DNA from: Lentzea waywayandensis | GTDB lineage: Bacteria; Actinomycetota; Actinomycetes; Mycobacteriales; Pseudonocardiaceae | Direction of reading: 5' to 3' | DNA: 64,000 nt | Assembly (NCBI RefSeq): GCF_900115955.1 | Contig: NZ_FOYL01000005.1 | Span: 434,001 to 498,000, forward strand | Part shown: positions 10,582-20,061 of the stretch, piece after piece | Position numbering within the stretch: the stretch's first letter is position 1 | Layout: each line of letters starts with the position of its first letter | The notes under the pieces: generated by a model | Databases searched by the model: none | Told to the model about the DNA's origin: nothing | The model's input: only the letters and a program-made list of their open reading frames with translations | Position numbers and translations under genes: made by a program

Positions 10582-12104
10582 CGGTGCGCCTCTCTGATCG
10601 CGGCGGTCAGCGTCTCGACGTCCGAGAACGGTTGGATCACGCCGGCGATCTCTTGTCCCGTCTCATGTCCCTTGCCCGCCACGACGACGACGTCCCCCGG
10701 AAGTGCCAGCTCGACGGCCTTGCGGATCGCGAGCCTCCGGTCGCCGATCTCGAGCACCTCGCCCCGGTTCTCGGCGGCGAGAGCCCCTTCGAGCATGGCG
10801 GCCCGAATAGAGGACGCGTCTTCGCTCCTGGGGTTGTCATCGGTGATGATCAACACCTCGGCCCGTTGCGCGGCGGCCTCGCCCATCAACGGCCGCTTGG
10901 CCCGGTCCCGGTCGCCACCGCAGCCGAGCACGATGATCACCCGGCCCTCGGTCTTGGCGCGCACGGCCTCCAGCGCGAGCGCGACGGCGGCGGGCTTGTG
11001 CGAGTAGTCGACGACGGCCGTGAAGTCCTGACCCTCGTCGATCCGCTGCATGCGGCCGGGCACCTGGACGGTCTTCAGGCCCTCGGCGATCGCCTCGGCG
11101 CCGATGCCCTCGACGTGCAGGCAGGCGATGGCGAGCAGGGCGTTCGCGATGTTGAAGCTGCCCGCGAGCGGGAGGTGGACGCGGATGTCGCCGTCCGGGC
11201 CGTGCGCGGTGAACGTCTGCTCACCGGTCGGGCTCACCTCGACGTCGCTCGCGGTCCAGGTGGCGGGCTTGGTCGTGGCGACGGTGATGGTGCCCGGCTT
11301 GACCAGCCGCTCGCCCCACTCGCCGTCGACGCAGACGACCTCCTTGCGGGCGCGGCCGTCGAACAGCTGCGCCTTGACCTGGAAGTACTCCTCCATGTCC
11401 GCGTGGAAGTCGAGGTGGTCCTGGCTCAGGTTCGTGAACGCGCCGATCTCGAACTCGGTGGCGGCGACCCGGCCCATGTGCAGCGCGTGGCTCGACACCT
11501 CCATCGCCACGTCGGTGACGCCGCGCTCGGCCATCACCGCGAACAGCGCCTGGAGGTCCGGCGCCTCGGGCGTGGTGTGCGAGCTGCCGAGCTGCTCGGT
11601 GCCGATGCGGGTGCCGACCGTGCCGATCAGGCCCGTGTTCTTCCCCGCGGCGCGCAGCACCGACTCGATCATGTACGTGGTGGTGGTCTTGCCGGACGTG
11701 CCGGTGACACCCCACAGCTTGATCTTGGTCGACGGCTGTCCGTAGACGTGCGCGGCGAGCAGGCCCACGACCTCGCGGGGTCGCGGGTGGATCAGCACGG
11801 GCACGTCCTTGAGGGCGTCGCGGGCGGCTCCGGCCTCGTCCGTCAGCACGGCGACGGCACCGTTCGCGATGGCCGTCGCGGCGAAGTCGGCGCCGTGCGC
11901 GTTAGCACCCGGCAGCGCGGCGTAGAGGTCTCCGGCGACCACGTGCTGTGCACGCAGAGTAACCCCCGTCACCTGGACGTCGGCATGCGCCGGCCTGGTC
12001 AGGTGCACGTCGGCGACCGCGGCGAGAGCAGCCACGGAAGCAGGGCGAATGGCGTTGGGGCGGGGCGGGGCGGTCGCGACCTTGCCCTCGAGCTTGGCAG
12101 GCAC
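10578..12104 (-). CDS. murE: UDP-MurNAc-dipeptide ligase MurE
   Basis: 508 residues from the GTG at 12102-12104. Adds the third amino acid (meso-diaminopimelate in most actinomycetes) to UDP-MurNAc-L-Ala-D-Glu. Visible are the N-terminal substrate domain (VTGVTLRAQHVVAGDLYAAL), ATP loop GVTGTSGKTTTTYMIE, NLSQDHLDFH, and the C-terminal block DDNPRSEDASSIRAAM. The DNPR sequence is the motif associated with diaminopimelate selection. Ribosome site is weak, so a TTG two codons upstream is possible. Unlike in related genomes it is not directly preceded by ftsI; two unrelated genes and a terminator lie between. Confidence 0.94.
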   Translation of the reverse strand: MPAKLEGKVATAPPRPNAIRPASVAALAAVADVHLTRPAHADVQVTGVTLRAQHVVAGDLYAALPGANAHGADFAATAIANGAVAVLTDEAGAARDALKDVPVLIHPRPREVVGLLAAHVYGQPSTKIKLWGVTGTSGKTTTTYMIESVLRAAGKNTGLIGTVGTRIGTEQLGSSHTTPEAPDLQALFAVMAERGVTDVAMEVSSHALHMGRVAATEFEIGAFTNLSQDHLDFHADMEEYFQVKAQLFDGRARKEVVCVDGEWGERLVKPGTITVATTKPATWTASDVEVSPTGEQTFTAHGPDGDIRVHLPLAGSFNIANALLAIACLHVEGIGAEAIAEGLKTVQVPGRMQRIDEGQDFTAVVDYSHKPAAVALALEAVRAKTEGRVIIVLGCGGDRDRAKRPLMGEAAAQRAEVLIITDDNPRSEDASSIRAAMLEGALAAENRGEVLEIGDRRLAIRKAVELALPGDVVVVAGKGHETGQEIAGVIQPFSDVETLTAAIREAHR

Positions 12105-12314
12105 GGGCAAGAGGCTACCGGCGTACACAGAGTGGCCGAGCGGCGCGTTGGCGTTCGGGTGATGATCAGCGGCTCTGAGCCGTTCGAGTGGCCTTCGTCG
12201 CTGGTCCTGTCCAGCGAGCCCGTCCGGCCGAACAAGTTCCTGCCCCCTTTGTGACTTAGGGCCCTGTGACCACTGGTGCGGCTGCGGTGAGGTAGGGAGC
12301 GGCAGGAGGCGGCA

Positions 12315-13130
12315 ATGAAAACCAGCACGGCGGCGGAACCCAGGAGATTTTCCTTCTGGGCGCCCGATTTCAGTCGTTCCGTGACAGTAGGAGTCGACAC
12401 TTCCGAGTCCGCGTATCACGCTTTCGAGTGGGCCGCGCGGCACGCGTGGTCGCTCCGGACGGATCTTCAGGTGTACCTCGCGGACCCCGGCGACACGACG
12501 GTCCAGCGGGTCCTGGAACGACTTCCCATGCTCACCGCCCACTTCCGCCCGAGCGGAGACGACCCGGTGGCCGCACTGGTGAGGGCGTCGGACTCCAGCG
12601 CGACCTTGGTCTTGGGGTGCAAAGGCGAACAGCACCGCAGCCTGGGGCTGGGCTCCCTCGTCCTCCCGGTGTTGCGCCGCGCGCGGTGCGGTGTCGTGGT
12701 GGTGCGCGGACGCCCTGAGGCGATCCGCGGCGAACACGGCTGGGTCACCGCTGCCGTCGGCGGGTGCGAGGACCCGGTCGTGCTGCGGCGCGCGGTCGAG
12801 CTCTGCCGCACCCGCCGAGCGCGGCTCCGCCTGCTGCACATCCACCTGCCGGCCCAGAACGGCCTCTCCGCGCCGCGCGACGAGGCCACGATCCGCCGGG
12901 CCGTGTTGTTCCTGCGCACCACCGCTCCCGAGTTGACCCCCGAGGTCCTGGTGGAGTCACGGCATCCGCACGAGGCCTTGGCCGAACTGGACTCCGACCT
13001 CGTGGTCGTGGGGCGGGGCGGACAGCACGACGGGGTCGGGCTGGTCACGCGAGCGGCGCTCTACCACGCGTCCTGTCCGGTGCTGGTGGCCCGGCCCGAG
13101 CCCCTTCAGGACGACCGCGCGAAGCTCTAG
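12315..13130 (+). CDS. Universal stress protein (UspA family)
   Basis: 271 residues, ATG with AGGAGG 7 nt upstream. Begins with the Usp core SVTVGVDTSESAYHAFEWAARHAW (about 21-44) and contains LVLGCKGEQHRSLGLGSLVLPVLRRARCGVVVVRG, which resembles the G-x2-G-x9-G-S/T nucleotide loop. A second, weaker half repeats the pattern (VVVGRGGQHDGVGLVTRAALYHASCPVLVA), so this is a tandem two-domain Usp. Such proteins bind ATP and act in stress or dormancy. Plus-strand orientation within a minus-strand cell-wall cluster indicates insertion or rearrangement. Confidence 0.85.
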   Translation: MKTSTAAEPRRFSFWAPDFSRSVTVGVDTSESAYHAFEWAARHAWSLRTDLQVYLADPGDTTVQRVLERLPMLTAHFRPSGDDPVAALVRASDSSATLVLGCKGEQHRSLGLGSLVLPVLRRARCGVVVVRGRPEAIRGEHGWVTAAVGGCEDPVVLRRAVELCRTRRARLRLLHIHLPAQNGLSAPRDEATIRRAVLFLRTTAPELTPEVLVESRHPHEALAELDSDLVVVGRGGQHDGVGLVTRAALYHASCPVLVARPEPLQDDRAKL

Positions 13131-13176
13131 TGGCGGCCAGGAACGTTGCCGGTCGCTGTCGTGTCGGGCCACACCA

Positions 13177-14376
13177 CTAGCAAGCCTTGCGCAGCACCGT
13201 TCCGGTGGTGCCCGGCAGGGCCACGAAGGTGACCGGGGCGTTGTTCTCGTTGAACTGCGTCTGGGCGAGCCGCACGGTGATCGGAGCGCTGCCCGTCCTG
13301 TTCGCGTTGACGATCACGGTGCCGCACGCGAAGTCGCGCTGGTGCACGTTCGCGGCCACCTCGTGGTGCTCGCCGAGCGGCGTGCCGAGGTCCCAGTCGT
13401 ACTCGGTGCGCCACTGCGAGGGGTTGTCGTAGCGGTCGGTCTGCTCGATCTCGGAGATCGCCGCGTGCTCGCCCTTGGCCAGCAGGTAGCTCGCGAAGGC
13501 GTAGCGGAACGGCTGCTCGGCGCCGCTGTGGTGAGGCTGGACCCAGGTGATCTTGCTCTTGGCCTCGTTGGCGGTGATCTGAGCGATCTGCCGGCTCCAG
13601 CCCTGCGAGTACTCGGAGAGCAGGTCCTTGTCGCCGAAGGTCAGCCACCACTCGTCGAAGCCGCCGTCGAGATGTTCGACGTACGAGTCCCAGGCGCCGT
13701 CGTGCAGGCGGGCGTTGGACATGTTCGCGACGGTCTTGAGGCCCGCGTCCACGAACTTCTGCCTGGTGTTGGCGAGCATCGAGCGGTAGGCCTCGCGCAT
13801 CGACTCGTCGGTCGGGTACGCGGCCGGGCAGACGCCGTCGTGGTAGGTGTCGCAGGCGAACAGGGCGTTGTCCATGAACACGCCGTCGAAGACCTTGGCC
13901 GAGGACGCGACCACGTTGTCGGCCCAGGCGTTCTGGTAGCCGGTGTTGCCGACGTCCATCTGCCAGTGGCCCTCGTAACCGTCGTACTCGAAGCGGTCAC
14001 CGCCGGAATCGCGCAGGAACCACGACGGGTCGGCCTCGCAGTAACCGACGCCGGTGGGAAGATCGGAATCGTCGACTCCGTTCGAGCACGCATAGCTGCG
14101 CGTCGACGAGAGATCCTTGTAGACAAAGGTCTGGATCTTCGGATTGGCGGCCTTGAACTTCGCGGCAAGATCGGTTTCCCAGGCGTTGAGCACCACGTAG
14201 GAACGGCGCTGCGCCTCGGTGGCGATCATTTGATCATTTGTCGGGGTGCTGTTCATGTGCAGCCAGAAGGACTCGGCCGTCCATTCGTCCTCACCTGCTT
14301 GAGCTGCGGGAACCATCGTCACCGCCAGGACCCCTGCCAAGATCGAATACCTGAGAAAACGCACGCCAAACCCCAT
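13177..14376 (-). CDS. Secreted putative glycoside hydrolase, GHL15-like
   Basis: 399 residues. A signal peptide (FLRYSILAGVLAVTMVPAAQA, cut at about residue 27) precedes a TIM-barrel-like domain. Blocks WLHMNSTPTNDQM, FVYKDLSSTRSYACS, HWQMDVGNTGYQNAWADNV, FDGVFMDNALF and VEHLDGGFDEWWL resemble the putative glycosyl hydrolase group called GHL15; the FDGVFMDN acid is a candidate catalytic residue. The last 70 residues form a beta-rich add-on domain. The substrate is unknown, possibly a cell-wall or extracellular glycan. It has its own AT-rich upstream region and follows the ftsI terminator. Confidence 0.7.
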   Translation of the reverse strand: MGFGVRFLRYSILAGVLAVTMVPAAQAGEDEWTAESFWLHMNSTPTNDQMIATEAQRRSYVVLNAWETDLAAKFKAANPKIQTFVYKDLSSTRSYACSNGVDDSDLPTGVGYCEADPSWFLRDSGGDRFEYDGYEGHWQMDVGNTGYQNAWADNVVASSAKVFDGVFMDNALFACDTYHDGVCPAAYPTDESMREAYRSMLANTRQKFVDAGLKTVANMSNARLHDGAWDSYVEHLDGGFDEWWLTFGDKDLLSEYSQGWSRQIAQITANEAKSKITWVQPHHSGAEQPFRYAFASYLLAKGEHAAISEIEQTDRYDNPSQWRTEYDWDLGTPLGEHHEVAANVHQRDFACGTVIVNANRTGSAPITVRLAQTQFNENNAPVTFVALPGTTGTVLRKAC

Positions 14377-14505
14377 CTCGCCTTGCCACTCCGGTTTCGG
14401 AGTATTAGACGTGATGGATTGCGTCTCATTACGAAGAATTTTTCACAGTGAAGTATTGGAATGTCCTGTTGTCACGCCTGGGCGTGGCTCAGGTCACTTG
14501 CGAAA

Positions 14506-14535
14506 CGGGCGCGCACGACCAAGAATGCGCGCCCG
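14506..14535 (-). terminator. Hairpin after ftsI
   Basis: Perfect 10-bp stem CGGGCGCGCA / TGCGCGCCCG with a 10-nt loop, beginning 10 bp after the ftsI stop on the minus strand. It has no clear T-run but its position suggests termination of mraZ-rsmH-ftsL-ftsI before the inserted genes. Confidence 0.6.
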
Positions 14536-14545
14536 CTGAAATGAT

Positions 14546-16447
14546 CTACAGCTGAAGCTGTACGAACGGCGTCTGCTCGGCCGACATCGGCACCTGGAAC
14601 CGCTGGGTCAGGAAGGTCGCGATGTCGTGGAACACGGGCGCGGCCGACTGGGCGCCGCTCGGCGCGTCGAGCATGACGCCGACGACGTAGCGCGGGTTGT
14701 CGGCCGGGAGGATGCCGGCGAACGTGGTCCAGTACTGGCTCTGGGAGTAGCACTTGCAGTTCTGGTCGATCTGCTGCGCCGTGCCGGTCTTGCCCGCGAT
14801 CTGGTAGCCGGGGATCGCGGCGGGCTTGCCGGTGCCGTTCTGGTTCGCGTCCCGTGGATCGGACTGCGTGACCGAGCGGAACATCTGGCGGACGGTCTTC
14901 GCGGTCTCCGGCGACACCACCGCGACGCCTTCCGGCCGTTGCTTCTCCGAACGCGCGCCGTCCTCACCGATCTCGGCGCGGATCAGCCGCGGCGGGACGC
15001 GGACGCCGTCGTTGGCGATGGCCTGGTACATGCCGGTCATCTGGAGCAGCGTCATCGAGAGGCCCTGGCCGATCGGCAGGTTGCCGAAGGTCGAGCCGGA
15101 CCACTGGTTGAGCGGCGGGACCTGGCCCGCCTCCTCGGCGGGGACGCCGGAGTTCGTGCGGCGGCCGAGGCCGAACTTCTGGAGCATCTCGGCGTAGCGC
15201 TCCTGGCCGACCTGCTGGGCGGCGAGCAGCGTGCCGACGTTGGAGGACTTGGCGAACACGCCGGTGAACGACATGGGCACCGTCGAGTGGTTCCACGCGT
15301 CCTTGATGACCCGGTCGGCGACCTTGATCGACCCCGGCACCTGAAGGACGTCGTCGGGCTTGAACAGGCCGTACTCGACGGCGGCGGCGGCCGTGACGAT
15401 CTTGTTCACGGAGCCGGGCTCGAAACTGTAGGCGACCGCGGTGTTGCGCTTCTGGTCCTCGCCGGCCACACCGAAGTTCGTCGGGTCGTAGGTCTTGTCG
15501 TTGGCCATCGCGACGATCTCGCCGGTGCGGCTGTCCAGCACGACGGCGGAGGCGTTCTTGGCGCCCGTCTTCTTCGCGTAGTCGGCGACTATCCGCTGGA
15601 CCGCGTACTGGGTGTCGATGTCGATCGTCAGCTCGAGGCTCTTGCCGGGCTGCGGCTTCACGAGCTCGCGCTCGGTGTTCGGGATGACGAGGGTGTCGTC
15701 GCCGGACATCGTGTCGACCACGCGCCGGCCCATGCGACCCGCGAGCACGTTGTCCTGGGCGTTCTCCAGACCGAGGATGCCCTGGACGGTCGGCGGCTTC
15801 TCCTCCTGGCGCCAGTTCGCGGCGCCGATGATGTTCGCCGCCAGGTCGCCGTTGGGGTAGATGCGCTTGGAGCGGTACTCCGAACCGATCTCCGCCGGGA
15901 ACTTCTCGACGATCTTCGCGGCCTTCGCCGGTTCCGCCTCGCTGACCAGGACCTCGTAGGAGATGTCCTTCACGAGCTGCTGGTAGACGGACTCCTCGTC
16001 GGTCTTCTCCCCGTTGACCTCGGGACCCAGCGTCGACGAGATGAACTTGGCCATCTCTCGCGCGCGGTCCTCGTAGGTCCCCGGATACTTCTTGTCGTCC
16101 TTCGCGTGCGCTTCGTCCCAGGTCTTACGCGCGCGCTGCGGAAGGATGTAGAGCGCGCGCACCTCGATCGAGAACGCGAGCTGGTTGCCGTTGCGGTCGA
16201 GGATCGACCCGCGCTCGGCCGGGATGTCGATGGGAGTCGTGCGCTGCTTCTGCGCCTGCGCCGACAGCTCGGCCGCCTGAAGGCCCTGCACCTGCACGAG
16301 CTTGACGCCCGCGATCAGCAGGGCGCCGATCAGCAGGACCCGGCCGACGCCGATGCGCAGCCTGCTGTTGCCGCCCAGGCGCGTGGCCGGGCGGGAGCCG
16401 CGCACCGACAACGGGCGGCGCGGCCCCCTGGCCTGCGGACCGGGCAT
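14546..16447 (-). CDS. ftsI: Septal transpeptidase FtsI (PBP2b/PBP3, class B PBP)
   Basis: 633 residues. Cross-links septal peptidoglycan with FtsW. A basic cytoplasmic tail, one membrane helix (VLLIGALLIAGVKLVQV, about 36-52), PBP dimerisation domain starting DIPAERGSILDRNGNQLA, then the transpeptidase domain with EPGSVNK (catalytic Ser at about 346, Lys 349), SSN at about 400 and KTGTAQQ at about 553. No PASTA repeats follow, as expected for actinobacterial PbpB. Its ATG overlaps the ftsL stop (TGATG). It ends the upstream half of the cluster. Confidence 0.95.
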   Translation of the reverse strand: MPGPQARGPRRPLSVRGSRPATRLGGNSRLRIGVGRVLLIGALLIAGVKLVQVQGLQAAELSAQAQKQRTTPIDIPAERGSILDRNGNQLAFSIEVRALYILPQRARKTWDEAHAKDDKKYPGTYEDRAREMAKFISSTLGPEVNGEKTDEESVYQQLVKDISYEVLVSEAEPAKAAKIVEKFPAEIGSEYRSKRIYPNGDLAANIIGAANWRQEEKPPTVQGILGLENAQDNVLAGRMGRRVVDTMSGDDTLVIPNTERELVKPQPGKSLELTIDIDTQYAVQRIVADYAKKTGAKNASAVVLDSRTGEIVAMANDKTYDPTNFGVAGEDQKRNTAVAYSFEPGSVNKIVTAAAAVEYGLFKPDDVLQVPGSIKVADRVIKDAWNHSTVPMSFTGVFAKSSNVGTLLAAQQVGQERYAEMLQKFGLGRRTNSGVPAEEAGQVPPLNQWSGSTFGNLPIGQGLSMTLLQMTGMYQAIANDGVRVPPRLIRAEIGEDGARSEKQRPEGVAVVSPETAKTVRQMFRSVTQSDPRDANQNGTGKPAAIPGYQIAGKTGTAQQIDQNCKCYSQSQYWTTFAGILPADNPRYVVGVMLDAPSGAQSAAPVFHDIATFLTQRFQVPMSAEQTPFVQLQL

Positions 16448-17055
16448 CAGCCACCCGCCGGAGGCGTCTGACCCTGACCCGCGGGCGGCTGCTGACCAGC
16501 CGGAGGAGTCTGACCCGCGGGCGGTGCGGGCGGCTCGGACGACGGCGGGGGCGGCGGCGTCGACTTGGTCGGCGCGCTCGGCTTGCCGAACTCCTCGATC
16601 GAGCCGTCCGGGTTCTGCCGCAGCCGTGCCGGGTTCGACGGCTCGACCAGGCCCATCTCACCCGCGCGGCGCGCGAGGTCGGTCGGCGACTCGAGCAGCG
16701 CCACCTCGCGGCGCAGCTGCTCCATCTGCAACGTCAGCTTCTCGGCCTCCGCCCGCGCCTCCTGAAGCCGGTAGGTGTCGGCGGCGGCCTGCGTGGAGAA
16801 GTACATGATCCCGGCGACGCCCGCGCCCAGCACGAGCATCACCAGCACGACGAACGGAGCCTTGGACACGGCCTTCTGCTGCGGGCTCGCGGAACCGCCG
16901 CGCAGATTCGAGGCGCGCTGGGCCCGGCGCGCGTAGGCGCGCTCGGCACCGGCGGTCCGCCGCCGGGCCTTGTCCTTCTCCTGGACCTTGTCCTGCGTCT
17001 TCTTCGGGGAGGGGTCGCGGGGTGACGACCCACCGACCCGTGCGGGTGCCGTCAT
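16447..17055 (-). CDS. ftsL: FtsL-like division protein
   Basis: 202 residues. A long basic cytoplasmic region (1-66), one membrane helix ([21 protein letters not shown], about 67-87) and a heptad-like coiled coil ([24 protein letters not shown], about 99-122) fit FtsL, which forms the FtsQ-FtsL-FtsB complex. After [19 protein letters not shown] it carries an unusual 50-residue Pro/Gly/Gln tail with repeats of PPAGQ. Position between rsmH and ftsI is that of ftsL. ATGA overlap with rsmH. Confidence 0.88.
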   Translation of the reverse strand: MTAPARVGGSSPRDPSPKKTQDKVQEKDKARRRTAGAERAYARRAQRASNLRGGSASPQQKAVSKAPFVVLVMLVLGAGVAGIMYFSTQAAADTYRLQEARAEAEKLTLQMEQLRREVALLESPTDLARRAGEMGLVEPSNPARLRQNPDGSIEEFGKPSAPTKSTPPPPPSSEPPAPPAGQTPPAGQQPPAGQGQTPPAGG

Positions 17056-18005
17056 CTCGGCTCTCCGATCCGCTCCGCCGCCCGCAGGCGCACCGGCGCC
17101 GCACGCGGGTTGTCCTCGATTTCCTGCTCGTTCGCGAGCTCGGCGCCCCTCGTGAGCAACTTGATCTCGGGTCCGTGGCCGGGCAGCTCGACTGGCAGGC
17201 CCGGCGGCGTCTTGGACTTCGCCAGCTCCGCGAGCGCCTGCTTCACCATCCGGTCCTCGAGGGACTGGTAGGACTCCACGACGATCCGCCCGCCGACGCG
17301 CAGCACGCCCAGAGCGGCGGGCAGTGCCAGCCGCAACGACTCCAGCTCGCCGTTGACCTCGATCCGCAGCGCCTGGAACGTGCGCTTGGCCGGATGCCCG
17401 CCGGTGCGCCGCGAAGCCGCGGGCACGACGGCGTAGAGCAGCTCGACGAGCCGGCCGCTGTTGGTGAACGGCTCCTTGTCGCGCTCCCGCAGCACCGCGG
17501 AGGCGATCTTGCCCGCGAACCGCTCCTCGCCGTAGGTGGAGAGGATCCGCGCGAGGTCGCCGTGCGCGTACGTGTTCAGCACGTCCGCCGCCGTCATGCC
17601 GGTGCCCTTGGACATCCGCATGTCGAGCGGGGCGTCCTTCGAGTACGCGAACCCGCGCTCCTCCTCGTCCAGCTGCAACGAGGACACGCCGAGGTCCATC
17701 AGCACACCGTCCACGTGCGAGTAACCGAGGTCTTCCACGGCTTCGTCGATGTGGTCGTAGGTGACGTTGACGAGATGAACGCGGTCACCGTGGCGAGCGA
17801 GCCGCTTGCCGGCCATCTCGATGGCCTGCGGGTCGCGGTCGAGCCCGATGAGCGTGAGTTCGGGGTGAGCGCTCAGCAGCGCGTCGGAGTGGCCGCCCAT
17901 GCCGAGCGTCGTGTCGACGACGACGGCGGGCTTGCCGGAGAGCGCTGGAGCGAAGAGTTCCAGGACGCGGTCCAGCAGCACCGGAACGTGCCGCGGCTGA
18001 TCCAT
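17052..18005 (-). CDS. rsmH: 16S rRNA (cytosine-1402-N4)-methyltransferase RsmH
   Basis: 317 residues from the ATG at 18003-18005 with AGAGGGAC just upstream; the frame is open for a further 98 codons but these are unlike RsmH. Family blocks: [13 protein letters not shown] at the N-terminus, [14 protein letters not shown] (SAM-binding), [48 protein letters not shown] and [14 protein letters not shown]. Methylates N4 of C1402 in 16S rRNA. It is 167 bp downstream of mraZ and coupled to ftsL. Confidence 0.95.
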   Translation of the reverse strand: MDQPRHVPVLLDRVLELFAPALSGKPAVVVDTTLGMGGHSDALLSAHPELTLIGLDRDPQAIEMAGKRLARHGDRVHLVNVTYDHIDEAVEDLGYSHVDGVLMDLGVSSLQLDEEERGFAYSKDAPLDMRMSKGTGMTAADVLNTYAHGDLARILSTYGEERFAGKIASAVLRERDKEPFTNSGRLVELLYAVVPAASRRTGGHPAKRTFQALRIEVNGELESLRLALPAALGVLRVGGRIVVESYQSLEDRMVKQALAELAKSKTPPGLPVELPGHGPEIKLLTRGAELANEQEIEDNPRAAPVRLRAAERIGEPR

Positions 18006-18172
18006 CGTCCCTCTACTCCCCTGATGCGCGTTTCGGGTGACGTCAGGTCCCCGCCCGCCCGTCGAACCTGGCGCCGGGGAAGGTGCGCCAGGGCCGATTC
18101 TCGAGCGGACCGAGGCCTCACGGCACCCGAATCGCGTGTGGAACATCCGGCCTGTTGCTCGGCTGACCGCCA

Positions 18173-18604
18173 TCAGAAGACGCCCGGAATGACCTCCTCG
18201 CGAGCGGTGGCGTAGCCGTCCTCGTGCTCGTCGAGATAGGTCTGCCAGGCCGCCGCGTCCCAGATCTCCATCCTGGTGAACGCGCCGACGACCACGCACT
18301 CCTTGGTCAGCCCGGCATACCGGCGCAGTTCCGGTGCGATCAGGACGCGGCCCTGACCGTCCGGACGCTGCTCGTCCGTACCTGCGAACAGATAACGCTG
18401 ATAGGCGCGTACGGCGTCGTTGGTGAACGGCGCCTCGGCGACCTTCTTCGCCATCTGCTCGAACTCAGCCCGGGGAAACACGTACAGGCAGTGGTCCTGG
18501 CCCTTGGTGACCATGAGACCTCCCGCCAGTTCGTCCCGGAACTTCGCAGGCAGTGTCAGCCGACCCTTGTCGTCCAGGCGCGGGTAGTGAGTGCCGAGGA
18601 ACAT
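18173..18604 (-). CDS. mraZ: Transcriptional regulator MraZ
   Basis: 143 residues, the usual length. Two swapped-hairpin AbrB-like repeats: [25 protein letters not shown] (1-26) and [30 protein letters not shown] (about 80-110), each with the family D-x-(K/Q)-G-R core. MraZ forms a ring that binds tandem repeats and represses its own promoter; matching repeats lie directly upstream here. RBS GGGAGGTGG precedes the ATG by 8 nt. First gene of the division cluster. Confidence 0.96.
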   Translation of the reverse strand: MFLGTHYPRLDDKGRLTLPAKFRDELAGGLMVTKGQDHCLYVFPRAEFEQMAKKVAEAPFTNDAVRAYQRYLFAGTDEQRPDGQGRVLIAPELRRYAGLTKECVVVGAFTRMEIWDAAAWQTYLDEHEDGYATAREEVIPGVF

Positions 18605-18658
18605 CGGCAGCCACCTCCCTCACCGGGCGACGGACCGGCAGCGGAGCCCCCGTCTGCC

Positions 18659-18698
18659 CCACCGGCCGCCACAGTACCCCACTTTTCACCACAGTCAA
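18659..18698 (-). promoter_or_regulatory. mraZ promoter with four MraZ boxes
   Basis: On the minus strand GTGG occurs at exactly 10-bp steps (plus-strand CCAC at 18659, 18669, 18679, 18689), the TGGNN-N5 direct-repeat pattern known for MraZ operators. A candidate promoter TTGACT (18693-18698) - 16 nt - TACTGT (18671-18676) is overlapped by three boxes, and the fourth lies near +1, which fits autorepression. Confidence 0.8.
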
Positions 18699-18753
18699 CG
18701 TTGAAACAGCTGTCCACACAGCATGCCGTTACCCATTTGCCCAGGTAGGCGCC

Positions 18754-18778
18754 GTGGGGCAGCGTGGGGGGACGGTGG
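18754..18778 (+). promoter_or_regulatory. Possible second MraZ-box array, plus orientation
   Basis: GTGGGG repeats begin at 18754, 18764 and 18775, steps of 10 and 11 bp, on the strand opposite to the mraZ operator and pointing toward moxR. G-rich sequence makes chance occurrence possible. Confidence 0.4.
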
Positions 18779-18880
18779 GGGAGCTGATCAGTCACCACCT
18801 TCGCGGGTGAGGGTTCAGCCCGGAATAAGCACTCGAACGGCCTAGAAATTTCCGTCAAAACCGAGAGTTGCGGCGAGTTG

Positions 18881-18904
18881 GTGGGGGAAGGTGGATGCTG
18901 GTGG
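18881..18904 (+). promoter_or_regulatory. Possible third MraZ-box array, upstream of moxR
   Basis: GTGG at 18881, 18891 and 18901, exact 10-bp spacing on the plus strand, 106 bp before the moxR start. The rest of the 405-bp mraZ-moxR interval (18605-19009) shows a single DnaA-box-like CTGTCCACA at 18710-18718 and no further gene. Confidence 0.5.
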
Positions 18905-19009
18905 AGCGAACCCGATGTAGCCCGCAGGTGTAGGGCACTTAGCCGTGGTTTGACACACTGCGTGAAACGCTCACACGTCCGTGTTCCGGACACGGCTGCT
19001 GGAGGTTTA

Positions 19010-20059
<1,050 letters not shown>

Positions 20060-20061
20060 CG

